From: Dermanyssus gallinae
Taxonomy: Eukaryota; Arthropoda; Arachnida; Mesostigmata; Dermanyssidae
Assembly (NCBI GenBank): GCA_003439945.1
Contig: QVRM01002771.1
Location: forward strand, 62,001 to 126,000
Reading direction: 5' to 3'
Length of the DNA stretch: 64,000 nucleotides
Below are positions 45,670-57,489 of the stretch, piece by piece. Below the pieces are notes generated by a model. The model had not been told where the DNA came from. It did no database searches and worked only from the letters and a program-made list of their open reading frames with translations. The translations under genes were made by a program, and so were the position numbers. Positions within the stretch are counted from its first letter, which is position 1, and the number at the start of each line of letters is the position of its first letter.

Positions 45670-46322
45670 CATCTCTAGCTCATCTCAACGAGTATTTTTT
45701 TGGTTCGGCATTTAGCATCACGCGCACGCCTAAGGAACAACGACGCAACAATTTCGCAACAATTCAGAGATGTCCCATCACACACCACGATGCACGAATA
45801 CAGCACATGTACCCTTATGCAAACAACATGGGTGCATGCGTACGTATATAGCAGTATTAAAGGAGGAAAGTATGGCCAACGCCGTAATACTCCCCTTCCG
45901 GCGTTAGCGCAACGATTCAAATTAAACATTTCGGGAAAAAGTGAGGCCGTCTCTACTTGCTGTTTAGCTACGGTACAGAAATACGATATGATAGCATTAA
46001 AATACTTGGCATTTCCGTCTATCTACTCATCTCTCTCTCTCTCTCTCTCTGCAACTTGGACGCTTAGCTGCTCTCAAAGACCAATTTCATTTCAGCCGTA
46101 TATGGAAGTGTTTGATTTTGTCGCTTGTTTTATTGTTGTCGTGTTCTTGTTTGTATACGATAGATGCAGCGAATTTGTTTAATCATTTTTAATTTAACTG
46201 GGAACTATTTCCAGTCGCCAGTTTACCTATTAGTAAATACTACTGACTATTAAATTGCACGATCTCAGCATGTAAACGATTTAGTCAGAAGCGTTCGTCG
46301 TGTACCTTACCTGGACGCACAT

Positions 46323-46361
<39 letters not shown>

Positions 46362-46846
46362 GTGTTTAACTTCTAGCTTTTAAGGCTTGCACTATCATGT
46401 TACTTATTGTTCGGACCTTTCCAAATCATTCAGACGATCGCTACGTTCATATCAGACATATAGTTCATGGCTAATATCACATGGTCTGTTTGAATACGAA
46501 CATCTACGAGGAGTACACAGAGTGCATCTGCTGACTGTGCTCTCAAGCAAGTACGAAGTATCATGCGTCTGCCTGCGTGGTCCTTACTCCCTCTCTCGGC
46601 ATAAGCATGCATATATATATGCATATATATAGCAATGTTGATTAATTGATTGATTTATTAGTAACTTGCCATGTATACCTAAATACATATGCCACGCTTT
46701 TATATCAGAGGCGCTTAGAGCGGCAGCATATGCATGCATGTTATATGCATACTCAATATGAGTAGAATAAATGTGATGACTTTCCAAACTATTTGCGGTT
46801 TATTTCTCATTAATGGACTCCATGTTACTTTTCTATGTGCGTAGAA

Positions 46847-46884
<38 letters not shown>

Positions 46885-46890
46885 GCGCGG
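45670..46890. other. No recognised gene; TA tracts
   Basis: A 160-codon plus frame at 45700-46182 shows no motif I recognise and runs through a CT repeat (46028-46049). TA runs at 46324-46357 and 46850-46883. Confidence 0.5.
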
Positions 46891-47345
46891 ATTGGTAGGT
46901 TCTATAAAAAGTAATTTTAAAAATGAAACCAAAACCGCCAAGGTCCTCCGGCCTCTTATGCGAGAACGTCCGACGCAGGTGGCCTGAAATCTGGGCAAAC
47001 AACTCTTGGATCAAACATCACGACAACACACCGGAGCACACACTGTTATTGATTCCGGTTACTTAATGACAAATGCGATTTCTATATTTCCGCATTTCTC
47101 CTATTTACCGGACCTGGTTTTGTGTGACTATTCCCTGTCCCTATGAATAAAAGCAAATTTGAAAGGATGAAATTTCAAGTCTATAGAGGAGAATAGATAT
47201 AAAGAAAAATTCACAAGAGCAATTCAACTCGATTTCGAAAGAAGCATTTAAAAAACGTTTTGAGGGGTGGGAAAGAAAGCGGTACAGAAACCTTGCAGCG
47301 CGCAGAATCAATTTAAAGGGAATATTAAGGGATCAAAAGCACTTT
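46890..47345 (+). pseudogene. Mariner C-terminal half, M4, decayed
   Basis: Plus-strand pieces across frames: LMRERPTQV or its shifted form RENVRRRWPEIWANNSWIKH, then HHDNTPEHTLLLI (second catalytic Asp in the block at 47016-47039), then ISIFPHFSYLPDLVLCDYSL (equivalent to PxPPYSPDLAPCDFFL), NLKG, FKSI.EN and FEGWERKRYRN near the end. This is the usual C-terminal order of a mariner. The first catalytic block is absent; the left limit is close to a (TA)n tract at 46850-46883. The DNA around the second block matches the minus-strand remnant near 0.3 kb. Confidence 0.7.
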
Positions 47346-47669
47346 GGAAGCTTAAAAAAATCTTTCTTTTTATAAATATATATTCGAACATTTCGATATG
47401 CGCTCACCGAAAAGCCACGGTTGACCGTTCTTTATTTGAGAGCAATTTTATTCCCATATTACTTGAATTAAGTAATAATATAACTTGTCCGATGTACGCC
47501 GCATGTACGCCTGCCCAAACACCCTGGCTGAAATCTGAGCATCCGTGCGAGACTCTGTAAAATACTCTCATTGCACTCTTGATCACATTAACTGCTGGCT
47601 TGATCGATTTCTAGGGGACAGCCTCCTGTCGACACGTTGTTCAACGTCACTTTACTGAAATGTCATTTG

Positions 47670-47722
<53 letters not shown>

Positions 47723-48577
47723 TACTTGAGCACCCGACACCACAAACGAAGTTTCCCGGCTCAGTTTTAGGAAGGTCGGGAACGCACGTTGTATGCTTCT
47801 TATCTAAAGGAAAAGCTTCTCCTAACGTATATGTACGGTCACAAATAGTGACATTAGTTGTTGTAACAATTTTAATAACACTAATCGTCATCATTATGCA
47901 AAAACAAAGCGGCGGCTTTCATTTCAGTGTGACCTTAAGGATTTTTTTTCGATTCTACGACGATTCTAGATTACATATTAGCCGGTGGGCGCGCTATGTC
48001 ATGAAGTAGCGGCGACGATCTGATACGAAACTTAAAGCACATATACGAACAGCAGCAACAACAACACAAATAACTATATGTAAGGGTTACAGCAGTAACA
48101 ATAAGATTCAAAATAATTTAAAAGATAGCAAGCAGGAGCAACAAGCATGGCAACAACAGCCGTAGCGAAATGCCGCCTTACTATGGGAGCCTGGCAGATG
48201 ACGTGAGAACTATACTGCTACTAACTACGCAGTCTCTCATAACATGAAGCGCGCTAAACAGAACCGGCACGCAATATTCCCTCCGGCGGCGGCTTGGGAC
48301 TCTTAGTGTCTTAACCGGCGTCTCTTGTGGGTGAGTGCCGTGTCCGCAAAGACGGCGCCACAGTTTGCCTTTTACCACCCCGCTGGTCACCATCGGGTAG
48401 CCGACGCAACCACGCAGACACATAGGAATATTTCTATTATTATTATTCATATTATTCTAGTTGCTATATCCGGTTAGCTTGTTCTGCTGCGCTAATATCA
48501 CAGATTAAAGACCGGCGGATGCCCGACTAGAACGTATATATATATATATATCATATAGGCAGAAGCACAACTAGAAC

Positions 48578-48620
<43 letters not shown>

Positions 48621-49490
48621 AGGTCTCGTTGGGAATTTGTCTGTCTTTAATCTGTAATTTTTTCGTGTTGGCTATGATACGTTTGCAGGTTCCGTCTGTG
48701 ACCACTGAAGTAATAGGCACTGAAGTAATACCATAAATATCCCGGCTATGTAGGTTAGGGATCATCAGGTTTTTCGTGGATTTAAGAGTCCCACACTATC
48801 CAGACCAAAGGGCGTACATTATGCTTTTGTGTTCTTGGCCCTCTGTAGAAAAACAAGGTTCTGTGTGAGACGGACCAACGGCATTATTTTCCAGTCTATC
48901 GTTGGTGCATAACGCTGCGGCTTAATGCAATCTATCTGTCGCCATGCGCATTGTTTTGGAGCAGGCACCAATCTGATCGATATACCCAATTGCAACAGCA
49001 GAAAATACCTTGCTTCAAGTACAGAGCGCGTGCGGACGCAATCAACGTTGCGTTGACGAAGAACGAACTGAAGCCTCACGCGAACACACCAATAGCTGCA
49101 CCTGCCGTTGGTCTAGACCGAGCCTGCAACTGCGCCGGTACCACCATTACTTTGCATGTCTTGGAGTCAAGCGTACAGAAACCAACGTGTCACAAGCCAT
49201 AATTGCACATTTCTAGCGCGGAGACCGATTAAGATTGTGGTAAACACGGCACCTCGGCGCACGGAGAGCTTGTAGAGCTTAGCCGTTTCTTTTATATTAT
49301 TTCTATATAATGTCTACATCTCATTGTCGCACTGGGTTGTAGGTACGTGCTGCTATATAACGTTTCTTTATTCTTTGCAAAGCTACGTATACGGTACTCT
49401 CTGGTCTCAGTGGGTAGTGCAATCATTTGTTGCCTGTTCCTAGAAGATATCCTATACAGGGGGCTACACATTTACTCTTTTTTGATTTGT
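47345..49490. other. No recognised gene; TA tracts
   Basis: TA runs at 47673-47719, 48534-48551 and 48580-48616. ACTAGAACGTA precedes each of the last two runs, so that segment seems duplicated. Other sequence is unique with short frames. Confidence 0.55.
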
Positions 49491-49496
49491 CGTCGT

Positions 49497-49558
49497 GCCC
49501 ATAGATGGACCGAACGTACACCAAGAAATGTTGGTTTATGTTCGTTCCATCTATGGGC
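49497..49558. repeat. 25-bp imperfect hairpin
   Basis: GCCCATAGATGGACCGAACG and CGTTCCATCTATGGGC anchor a stem of about 26 bp with three mismatches, around AAGAAATGTT. Confidence 0.85.
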
Positions 49559-49829
49559 AGTATAACTGGCGTATGATAATGATGCCATCAGCTCATCAGG
49601 ATGTCTAGCTATCTACGCGTTGTTCGAATTGTCCACAAGCGCGATTGGCAGTCTTGTGCCCTTAGCAGACTGCCCTTAGCACTTAGACAAAATTTTGCTC
49701 ACTAGCTGTTTAGCTTAGAAACTTGACGCACACGACGCCCTCAGAGGTTCTGATCTTTTCAATCTTTCAAAACGGTATCGCTATATGTTTCGGGAAACCA
49801 GCTAGGTAAAGCAAAAGTATGAGGTGATT

Positions 49830-50362
49830 TATACGTGAAAGAAATCATCGCTATATCGTCAGGCTATTCTCCGTCTTTCCGCGACAAACCCCGTGGCTCA
49901 AGCGTCGCTTGCTGGGAATACAGTCTACCAGCGAGCTCTGCCATTAGCGTCGTTGATGCCAGCATGTCGCGCCGCCCGGCCACCTTTATGGATGCAGCAT
50001 GATAATAGATGATGTGCCATAGCGTCCACTGGTTTTCGGCATCTGCACTGATGGGAGAGTCAACTGACGTTGTGCGCAATCGATGGCCGACAAAAAGTCC
50101 CAGCGGGACGCGTGGAACATTGTGCAGCCAGGCCCTCGCGTTCCTAGCAGACACTGCTGCACTTTCAGGAAGCCGATACAGTGCCATTATGAGCAGCGCG
50201 GATTAAACCACCGTCAAGCTATTTCTTGAATGTTTGAAAACATGTATTCTCCGGTGTTAGGCCTGTCGCGGATGAAAGATCGTCTTCTTTCCTTCCAAAG
50301 TCCCTATTGAACTCGTCTAGACTGGCCTCATATAGGAACGGCCCAATGCAGCCCTCCATCTG

Positions 50363-50380
<18 letters not shown>
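49830..50380 (-). pseudogene. Non-LTR retrotransposon C-terminal fragment, copy F
   Basis: Minus strand: ARAWLHNVPRVPLGLFVGHR, then a degraded Cys/His block (QWTLWHIIYYH), then AGRRDMLAS, and ATLEPRGLSRKDGE*PD. This follows the family order (AWLxALPxxxLGxxLDD, VDxxGxHxLSC, AGRxxRHxxLN, LEPxGLSRxDGKRPDG). The DNA aligns with 57.5-58.1 kb in the same orientation over about 500 bp, including GCAGCCAGGC, GATGATGTGCCATAGCGTC and ATGCAGCCCTCCA. The cysteines of the block are mostly lost, so it is older than copies D and E. Confidence 0.65.

Positions 50381-50398
<18 letters not shown>
50362..50398. repeat. (TA)n tract
   Basis: About 37 bp of TA followed by TTTTTC and a GA run. Confidence 0.9.
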
Positions 50399-50401
<3 letters not shown>

Positions 50402-50597
50402 TCTTTGAGAGAGAGATATGAACGTTTAATTTTTTTTTGTCGGCCGAATATCGGCCACATTCTAATTGGCTATGCCACGTTCTGTAAATGAGTATTTATA
50501 CGGCGTGTAGTAATGAGCTTAACAAAATGATTGGAAGATTAAAGGCCGAGGTTTTATGGTTTCTTTGCAAAAGGTTGTTTTGCAAAAATATTAGGTG

Positions 50598-51658
50598 ACA
50601 GTAATAATAATAATGACGACTACTTCAAACTGTGCCCCACTTCGGAATTGGAGAACGCATACTAAACTGGCTCACTGCGTTTCTCCGAGACAGAACTTTC
50701 TGGGTGCGCGTTAATGGACAGTATTCTACGGTGGGTCGAGTGTCATCCGGCTATCCTCAAGGAACGATCCTCGGACCATTGATGTATATTCTATACACCG
50801 ATACACTTAAATATATAATTCCACGAGGAGTTGAAGCTAAAGTATACGCTGATGATGAAAAACTTTACAGTCGGTCCCGCACTGTAGAGGACGGATGCCG
50901 TCTTCAGACGACGTTAGACGCTTTCAAGGACTCGGCCGACGCCTTTGATTTGGACCTGTCCATTCATAGTTGTGGTGTCCTGCATTTCGGACATGGAAAT
51001 GCAAGACACCCTTATAAGATTGGGGGTCAGGAACTGTGCAAACTTCAAGTTGTAAAGGATCTCGGAGTCCTCACAAGCAACAGATTAAGGTACTCCGAAC
51101 ATGTAACTGATGTTGTCACAAGGGCTTCTCAACGTGCAGGTTGGATCCTCCAATAATTTGCTGTACGCTCCCCTGTAAGTCCAATTGTATACTCTATGCG
51201 TACTGCCACTACTGACATATGCAGCACCGGCGTGGTTTCCGGGTCTAATTAAGTATAAAGCTTGCCTGGAGGATAAAACGGATTGCATTTCGCTGCCATG
51301 TTGACCAGTGCCATGTCGACGTTCCCCACACAATTGACGTGATTAAGAAGCTCGATCAAAAGATGCTGCTTCAGCTGAGACAGAACCCGTGTCTATTCAA
51401 CAAAACGTTTGTTGAAAGGCTAACAACAACGCGTCAGGCTAGCAACATGGTTCCTGTGTTCATCGCATGGAAGCGCTACATCAGCGACCTCTACCCATGG
51501 AAGATCTCTAGGCATATTCATGAGTGTTAGGGGCCGCCAACACCCTGCACTACATGCAGATTATAACTACATATTGATCACATGACATACATGCATAATT
51601 GCAAATGTATAGTTTCTTTCTACCTTAAATAAAGCTTATTAATAATAATAATAAAACT
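50598..51658 (+). pseudogene. CR1-like non-LTR retrotransposon, 5'-truncated, with 3' tail
   Basis: An open frame at 50632-51156 encodes the reverse-transcriptase palm: ILNWLTAFLRDRTFWVRVNG, SGYPQGTILGPLMYILYTD, VYADDEKLY (YADD at 50845-50856) and VKDLGVLTSNRLRYSEHV. After a shift near 51160, LYTLCVLPLLTYAAPAW and KYKACLE follow, and after another shift RIKRIAFRCHV leads to a frame ending ISRHIHEC at 51530. The 3' untranslated part has TTAAATAAAGC and an (ATA/TAA)n tail at 51638-51655. A (TAA)n run at 50603-50614 lies just before the truncation point. The catalytic YADD is intact; VPQG is YPQG. CR1/Jockey-like by motif style. Confidence 0.82.
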
Positions 51659-51720
51659 AGGTAAAGGTTGTAGAGGTTTTAGAGATTATACTGTGGCGGA
51701 AATTTTGAGGTTTCCTGTAA

Positions 51721-51726
51721 TATATA

Positions 51727-51785
<59 letters not shown>
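51721..51785. repeat. (TATATG)n and (TA)n tract
   Basis: GTATAT hexamer units pass into pure TA. Confidence 0.92.
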
Positions 51786-51788
<3 letters not shown>

Positions 51789-51849
51789 GTTACAGGATTT
51801 TTTGAAGATCGATAATAAGAATGGTAGAGCTCGTTAAAACAAATATTTT

Positions 51850-52230
51850 TTCTAATGAAACATGATCTCTGAGTAGTCTTGTTTCGGAGTGAGTGTGAAA
51901 TTACACTACAATTTGTGACACCGGTGTTGTTGCTTGACATAAGAGCATAAAATGTGCCATCGCGAGACAACCTGTCCTCCCGTAGAAAAACTAAGCACAC
52001 CGTCGTATTCGTGAGAAACATGAAGAACATATAAGGCTGGCCAGACGACGCGACATGGTCGTTTAGCAGAGAATTTGCAAAGATGAAGTTCTTTTGTTAG
52101 CGTTTACGCCCAATACCTCAACATCATAATTCGCGATCATTCGCAGCACTTAAAAACTAACTCATTCAGGCAAATGCGCACTTCATGATTATCATTTTGG
52201 TACCAAACGTATGCCAATGCGCGCCGAAGT
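51850..52230 (+). repeat. Dispersed repeat R, copy C, including left arm of a long inverted repeat
   Basis: 51850-52020 matches copies A and B near 1 kb (CTTGTTTCGGAGTGAGTGTG, GTGACACCGG, GCGAGACAACC, TTCGTGAGAAA). From 52032 the sequence forms one arm, about 200 bp, of an inverted repeat with 52315-52516: shared blocks are GCGACATGGTCGTTTAG, ATGAAGTTCTTTT, ACGCCCAAT and CGATCATTCGCAGCACT. Confidence 0.75.
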
Positions 52231-52314
52231 TTTAGTCATTTTTTTCACTTATGCATCACTTTTTTTCATTTATGCATGAACTTAATCTCGACCTCGCGGA
52301 AAAATCCTAATAAC

Positions 52315-52516
52315 TTCGCAACCACGGCTCGCATTGCCACAAGTTTGATATCAAGATGATCATAATGAAATGAGCATTTGTCTGAATGTAGTTGAGTGCT
52401 GCGAATGATCGTAAATTATTATTTTGAGGCATTGGGCGTGAAAGCTAATAAAAGAACTTCATTTTTGCGAATTCTCTTCTAAACGACCATGTCGCAACTT
52501 CTGGCCGGCCCTATAT
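52315..52516 (-). repeat. Right arm of the long inverted repeat
   Basis: Its reverse complement begins AGGGCCGGCCAGAAG and follows the left arm for about 200 bp at roughly 80 percent identity by eye, leaving a loop of about 85 bp (52231-52314). TATA lies at both outer edges. Either a foldback transposon or two head-to-head copies of repeat R. Confidence 0.75.
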
Positions 52517-52689
52517 ATATTTGCGCCAGGCGAGCATATTATTGATGTGCTCCGTTCTTTCAACGCATCTGGGCACATTCATTATTTGGTTTGTGCGATG
52601 GTTCGGCTTTACTTCAAATTAATTATCAATAAGACTTGCGCCCATAAGTTGAGCTTAAACCCTTCTGTCATTTTTCCTGAGTGTCCATT

Positions 52690-53610
52690 AAGGGCCGTAG
52701 TACAATGTCGTTCGTTTTGAGGTCACATCTTATGTGGAGTTTCTTTAAAAACTCCTTTGTACATCTTCGATCATAATATGTATCTACACAAATATGGGTG
52801 CCATATGGGTGAACAGTATAAGAGCTTGGATAACACAATCGATTTGTACACACGAAGATACACCCTAGGCTTCTTGACAATAAAACAGCGGAACAACATA
52901 TTTACAAGTATGGATGCTGCTTTGACTAGTTCTTTGATATGTGCGGAGAAGGTGAGGTCTGCTGAGATTAAAACTTCAGGACCGCGTCACGTTGGCCCTT
53001 GGCAGTGTTGACCCGTTGAGTAAATAGTTTGCCTCGGAGGAGCCGTGTTTCACAACGAAACATTTATGAGCGGTGAGCTGCATACTACTGTCAACGCACC
53101 ACCGGCTAACACCGTCCACCGCGGACTGCAATGCTGTGTGCTCTGATTAGGAGTCAAACGCACTATACATTTTAAGATCGTCTGCGTACAAAAGATATTT
53201 AACGTTCGATGGTATATAGAGTTTCATATGTAGGACAAATGTTATGTACTAAAGCGGAGCGACGCAGCTCCCCTGGGGCACGCCAGATGGTGCCGGTGCC
53301 GGGTGCAGGCTGCTTAAGGCGTCTCCTGATTAGACTCGGAAAGTCCGTTCCGCAAAAGTTCTGCAAGCCAGTCGCAGGGATGCGAATGAACCTCGAGCGC
53401 TCTTAGTTTATTAACTACACTCTTGTGATCGACTCTGTTGAGCGAACTTTCTGATCAAAATAGAAAAATTCGAATGCTGGATAAGCCATGGTGACCTCAA
53501 AGTGAGAACCTCTCGCCACAGCTGTACTCGTGTCTCCTAGGATCCTAAGGCGAAAATCGACACAGATTTCAACGAAAAAGTAAAACAACAGAGACAGCAT
53601 GTCCATGATT
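52690..53610 (-). pseudogene. Non-LTR reverse transcriptase, minus strand, decayed
   Basis: Minus strand from 53606: FEFFYFDQKVRSTESITRV (palm entry, normally FDFxKAFDxVxH), then GLQNFCGTDFPS in another frame, then VPQGSC at 53264-53281, and KYLLYADDLKMYSAFDS with YADD at 53177-53188, then LQSAVDGVSRWC and MQLTAHKCFVVKHG. Stops occur between VPQGS and YADD and after DS. The two key motifs are kept, so the decay is mostly nonsense and shifts. Downstream to about 52690 the frame continues with no recognised block. It faces the CR1-like copy at 50.6-51.7 kb and differs from it in sequence, so it is a separate family. Confidence 0.72.
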
Positions 53611-53897
53611 TCGACTGGAGGTAACTTATTTGTTACATTTCTCTTAGTCTTCTATTAAATTACGTCTTGCCTTTAGTGGGCCACTAAGAATTACTATACG
53701 TGTGATACAAACAACATTATGCATGTCGAAACAATAACTTAACGGCAATACTAATCGGCGTTTCTTTTTTTAAAGATTATTTCTGACTTAGGTATCCGCA
53801 TTTTGAGTAGCTACTATAGAAGTATTTCCCTGTAAACATGGAGATAAATAATAAAGTTTGTAGACATAATTTATAGTAGCATACGTAAAATAGGTAT

Positions 53898-54341
53898 ATG
53901 CAATCGTTTGGCATGAACAGTTTCTTGGACAAAAAGACGAGCCATCTCTCTGTCTCACGAGCACTCGTAGAAGTGATACAATTTGGCCGAAATCCTTCTG
54001 CAAACGATCACGTTTACGTACCACACACGTTGAACAAACAGCTGACAGGGAAATACCAAAATCTGAGTGATACTACTGATAAAGACTCTTGTCCCGTGGG
54101 TACAGTCATTTACTTGACAACGAACAGATGGCGCTCCTCGCTGGGAAAGCTTTCATTTTTCCCCTTGCAGGGCAATTCGCAAAAGATCGTGCAACCTGTC
54201 ACCAACAGACTGCCTTTCGTCTCAGTCGATGGCCTAACTATTACTTTGCAATTTCGCTATTATATAAATGCACGCTCCGAGTGGCCTTTTGACGGGTGCG
54301 TTCAAATTGATCGGTCCAGCCAGGGACAGTACACCGAGTGA
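53898..54341 (+). other. Unrecognised 147-codon open frame
   Basis: The longest frame in the window that is neither low-complexity nor a recognised mobile element. It has mixed composition with no signal peptide, membrane segment or motif I know. No splice or promoter evidence. It may be chance or an element fragment. Confidence 0.2.
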
Positions 54342-54349
54342 TATATGTG

Positions 54350-54848
54350 AACCTGAGGACATGTGACAGGTTTTGCTAATGCCGATTGAAACGTTGAACG
54401 GCCTCGCCGTTGACTGAGGTTAGATAACGTCTTCTTCAGTTTGCCTTTCGCGAAAACCTAGCCGTCGAAGAATGACCATCACTGAACAACACCATCACAA
54501 TTGTGATGCGATTACGAAATTGTGCAGTAATGGCGGGCAGGGGGTCGTCAGGTTTTGTTGTCCTCCCTGTCGTGTTGTTGTTGTAGCAGCTTTTTTCTGT
54601 TGCTTTTCCCGTTCCAAGCAAACATACAACGAAACATCTCTGTAGCGTACCGAGAACGTTTGCCGCTCTAAGCGCCAGCTTATGAGCACCTTAGGCACCT
54701 CAAGCACCTCAGCAATAAATGTACGCTTGTATATGCCGCATGACGATTTGCTGTGTTCTGTAAATGTAATTTGTATATATGATCGTCTAGAATAATACGT
54801 ATATATTGTGTTCTGCAAGGCAATGCTAGGTGTATATATACATATATA

Positions 54849-54896
<48 letters not shown>

Positions 54897-55461
54897 GAAA
54901 CCTCACAAAGTAGCACTCAACAAACGTTTGCACACTTTATGGCAGCCGTCTCTTATATAAAAGAAAACTAGCTACAATTGTTCAAACATCGAAACCGTAA
55001 CCGCGCCCAGACGAGGCAGGCTAAAGGCAGCGGGAACCTAAGGAGACACACGACCAGACACGCTCGCACAAACTGAATAATGGTGTTTGTGTAAATGCCA
55101 ATTTACAATAAATGCTGGCAAAGTTTGCAATATTTAGGTCGATCAACATCTACAAACACATTCGTGTTTAGAAAAGGAGTCTAAGTAAAAGATTCCCACA
55201 TATATTATATAGTTAGCTACACTAACTGTTCGCTCTGCTAATGAAGTTTGAGCGCCGATTGGTGATACTATAACGCCTGATTCCGATTTAAATTAAGGCA
55301 ACGTTAGTCACGGTAAATTCACATGTGTAATGGACGTATCTAATAATGCACATTTTGTAGATGCATGCTTTCCACACTACATGATTGATCATTAACGTAT
55401 ATATTTGCATTCGATACTATATATTATATTATATTGTTTCAAATGTAATTATATGTAATTA

Positions 55462-55521
<60 letters not shown>

Positions 55522-55526
55522 GCCTC

Positions 55527-55563
<37 letters not shown>

Positions 55564-55960
55564 TTTTGTGGTAGTATGCCGTTGTACTACCGCATTGTAC
55601 GCTGTCTTGTCTCAAGGGAAGTTTCGGCAATACATGGTGCATACGCGAGTGAAGCTAGTGTAAACCCCCCCACAAACTCACTGTACGCGGATTCCTCGCC
55701 ACCACATCCAAAGGTTCCAAAATGCGTAACAATTTTTTCGATAATTTGTTCTTCGCACTAAAAATTGTCGGCCTGACTTCTTACAAGCAACCATGCTCGG
55801 CCGCCTGACTGGCTACTGGACATGACTTGCGCTCGTTTGAGAAACTGAACGATTTATTATCTGCGTATTAGATGTAGGTACGCGTAGACGCATCTGTGGT
55901 GCAGAGAACGAAGCAAAATACAGCGTCCGGCCAACTGATTTGGCGCACTACGTCGACTAT
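54350..55960. other. No gene seen; TA and TAA tracts
   Basis: TA run at 54834-54892, TA run at 55464-55517 followed by a TAA/ATA run at 55527-55562. Remaining sequence is unique with short frames. Confidence 0.6.
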
Positions 55961-55964
55961 TATT

Positions 55965-56160
55965 ACTGTTGTCGTTGTCGTTGTTGTTGTCGTTGTTGTT
56001 GTTGACTGTTGCTGTTATTGTTGTTGACTGTTGCTGTTGTTGACTTTTGCTGTTGTTGTGTTGAGACTGTTGTGGTTGTTGACTGTTGTTGTTCCTTGCC
56101 GTCGTTGTTGTTTTTGTTATTGTTGTTGTTGACATTTGCTGCTGTTGTTGTAGTTTTTGT
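55965..56160. repeat. (GTT)n-rich repeat
   Basis: TTGTTG/GTCGTT repeats with CTG interruptions; open in several frames. Confidence 0.9.
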
Positions 56161-56199
56161 TAGAGCTGTTGTTCCCTGCCGCCATTGTTACTGTTGTTG

Positions 56200-56993
56200 G
56201 GTCTATCTCGCTAGCCATGAGTATGGTATAGTGAAGGGAAGAAGGGAAATACACCTTAGAGACTTAGCAGGCACCCTAGGAGTCGGAGTGTGCCTGCAGA
56301 CTCTCACACTCTACAGAGATGTATCGAAGCTGTGTAACAAGTAATGATGGTAAATTCGAGTGTTAATGTTTATTCGACTTAACTATTTAGATTGTGTAAA
56401 ATTGGTTTATTTTGTCCGCATGTAGGCATATTTACATCCAATTAGACATGCGAATTGATGGTTGGCTGTTTTATTACAGAACGACCCTCAGTATCATGTG
56501 TAAGCTGAAGAAACGGCGTGAATTGCAAATGGCATTTAAGCACCATGACGTTTGCGCGAATTTCTCAACTCATCATCGTATTCATTTCACTCATATTATG
56601 CATATAACATAAACAATTATACAGATTATACAATTATACAGTCAGCTGCTCGCTCGCGGCATGTTATTCGAGAGAGGCAGTGCAGTGATCTCTTCGCAAG
56701 GGCCAGGCAGGCAGACGCAGACCAATTTCTCAATTACATAACGTCTAAGTCTGCGTTGGAGTCATAGCTTCTCTATTGTATATTATCATCCTCCCTGCGT
56801 GCCCAGGGAAACTTCTAAAGGTACTTGTTGATATTACAGAAGATATTTCATGCAGCATTCTAGGCATTAGCAGTTTAGCCGCTTCGTCGTGATCGCCTGT
56901 ATAGTATAATAATATGCAAACGTATATTAAGGAAGGACACGATTTCCTAACCTACTTTAATTTAAGTGCTATTATTTACTGGAGTTTTCAGCG

Positions 56994-57037
<44 letters not shown>

Positions 57038-57480
57038 ACACACACATAGGTGTGGACCGATATAGCCCGTCGGAAAACTTATTAATTTTCGCGGTCCGTT
57101 ACAATTGTAGACGCCATTGTATATTACTTATGCGTCAGCCGCCGGCCAGGATTAGTCCCGAACTGTCGGCTTATTTCGCCCCAGTGACCTGACGACCGCC
57201 GTTCGTTAGATCAAAATTGCTTGATACTCTTTCGAAGAAATTCGTCCCCCTATCTTTTATTTCCCGTGTGGTGTTACACGGCTTAGCGTAGAGTGGCGTT
57301 TAGCCGATCTTTCCATCATGGGCCTTCAGGCCTACCCAACGACTCACTCTCAGAGAACGTCGGTGTACAGTTGTCTGCCTGTCCAACTGTTTGAGTACAT
57401 TTTCGAAATTATTTTCTCTCCTCCTTCGGCGTCTCCTCGGCCACCCACCTCCTTTGAATTGAGCTGCGCTAGACCGTGCA
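56200..57480. other. No recognised gene; TA tract
   Basis: TA run at 56996-57035. Short plus frames at 56009-56344 and 56552-56767 show Arg/Glu-rich ends but nothing I can name. Confidence 0.5.
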
Positions 57481-57489
57481 GGGTGTGTG

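Noticed and set aside
45700..46182. 160-codon plus-strand frame
   Set aside because: Passes through a CT repeat, no motif recognised, no support for expression.
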